A stretch of 5,472 bases of DNA from Phycisphaerales bacterium (GTDB taxonomy: Bacteria > Planctomycetota > Phycisphaerae > Phycisphaerales > SM1A02), in the NCBI GenBank assembly GCA_022447165.1, contig JAKVBR010000118.1, positions 1 to 5,472 on the forward strand, in the 5' to 3' direction. Positions 5,197 to 5,472 of this stretch are shown here, piece by piece. The stretch's first letter is position 1; each line of letters starts with the position of its first letter. A program made the position numbers and the translations under genes. The notes beneath the pieces are model-generated. The model saw only the letters and a list, made by a program, of their open reading frames with translations. It had not been told where the DNA came from and searched no databases.

Positions 5197-5472
5197 CGCT
5201 ACAGGGAGTAAGACAATTGCTGGAAGGAACACGCTGACAATTGGTGGCAACCCAGTGATTGGCATGAGCATAAAGACAACGCCTCCAAACAAAATGAAGA
5301 TGCTCAGCCCCCCACAGTAAACTGCTTGCTTTGACAACGTGATCTCATCACGTGTAACGAAAAGGGGAATCACGATGATCATCGCCATTGCATTGAGGAG
5401 TATTGTTGCAAATCGCGCGTACCAATGTCGTTTTAGTAGCGGTTTGTCAAATGTGCCTGCAGAGTCAAGCAT
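5167..5472 (-). CDS. LptF/LptG (YjgP/YjgQ) family permease, C-terminal part (5' end outside window)
   Basis: The visible 101 residues are the C-terminal end of a membrane protein. A KRHWYARFATILLNAMAMI entry leads into a first helix that ends at IPLFVTRDE. A second helix (about 53-70, GLSIFILFGGVVFMLMPI) follows, then GLPPIVSVFLPAIVLLPVAL as the last helix and a short basic tail. The R-x(n)-F-A start, the IPLFVTR turn and the LPPxxxxxLPxI segment are typical of the final three helices of LptF/LptG. These are the inner-membrane subunits of the LptBFG ABC transporter that extracts lipopolysaccharide. The fragment does not separate LptF from LptG. The Met codon at the very edge (5472) is almost certainly internal, since family members have about 350-400 residues. 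The stop TAA (5169-5167) lies inside the convergent lipoprotein gene. The neighbouring periplasmic lipoprotein fits an envelope-biogenesis setting. Confidence 0.8.
   Translation of the reverse strand: MLDSAGTFDKPLLKRHWYARFATILLNAMAMIIVIPLFVTRDEITLSKQAVYCGGLSIFILFGGVVFMLMPITGLPPIVSVFLPAIVLLPVALIRIVTIHT

Overview
The window most likely comes from a bacterium of the Planctomycetota, perhaps near Phycisphaerae. Three things suggest this. The membrane-anchored protein with two zinc ribbons around a GYF-like region resembles hypothetical proteins I associate with that group. There is a flagellar fliW-csrA pair, and an LptF/LptG-type permease that implies an outer membrane. Base composition is moderate to slightly AT-rich by eye. 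The taxon is an inference from protein flavour, not a measurement.

Layout: (1) 1-2646, plus strand: the end of a CBS-domain protein (probably cystathionine beta-synthase), then a PLP-dependent cystathionine gamma-lyase/synthase, then a short-form glucose-6-phosphate isomerase. All three overlap or abut, so they look like one transcription unit joining transsulfuration to glycolysis. (2) 2649-3393, minus strand: fliW followed by csrA, the flagellar regulator FliW and its RNA-binding partner CsrA. They converge on pgi with only 2 bp between stop codons. (3) 3394-3596: a 203-bp non-coding stretch forming the fliW leader, with several inverted repeats and seven GGA triplets on the fliW-sense strand. 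(4) 3597-4271, minus strand: a zinc-ribbon/GYF-like protein with one C-terminal membrane helix. (5) 4270-5196, plus strand: a lipoprotein with a parvulin-type domain, whose start codon overlaps that of the divergent zinc-ribbon gene. (6) 5167-5472, minus strand: the C-terminal end of an LptF/LptG-family permease, overlapping the lipoprotein gene tail to tail by 30 bp.

How it fits together: CsrA represses translation by binding GGA motifs, ideally in hairpin loops, and FliW titrates CsrA. Here both the fliW leader and the fliW-csrA intergenic region pair a GGA-in-loop hairpin with a GGA-containing ribosome binding site. That suggests the pair regulates its own expression, and it is the most interesting signal in the window. 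The lipoprotein and the LPS-transport permease point to envelope biogenesis. No tRNA, rRNA, CRISPR array, insertion sequence or convincing intrinsic terminator was seen.
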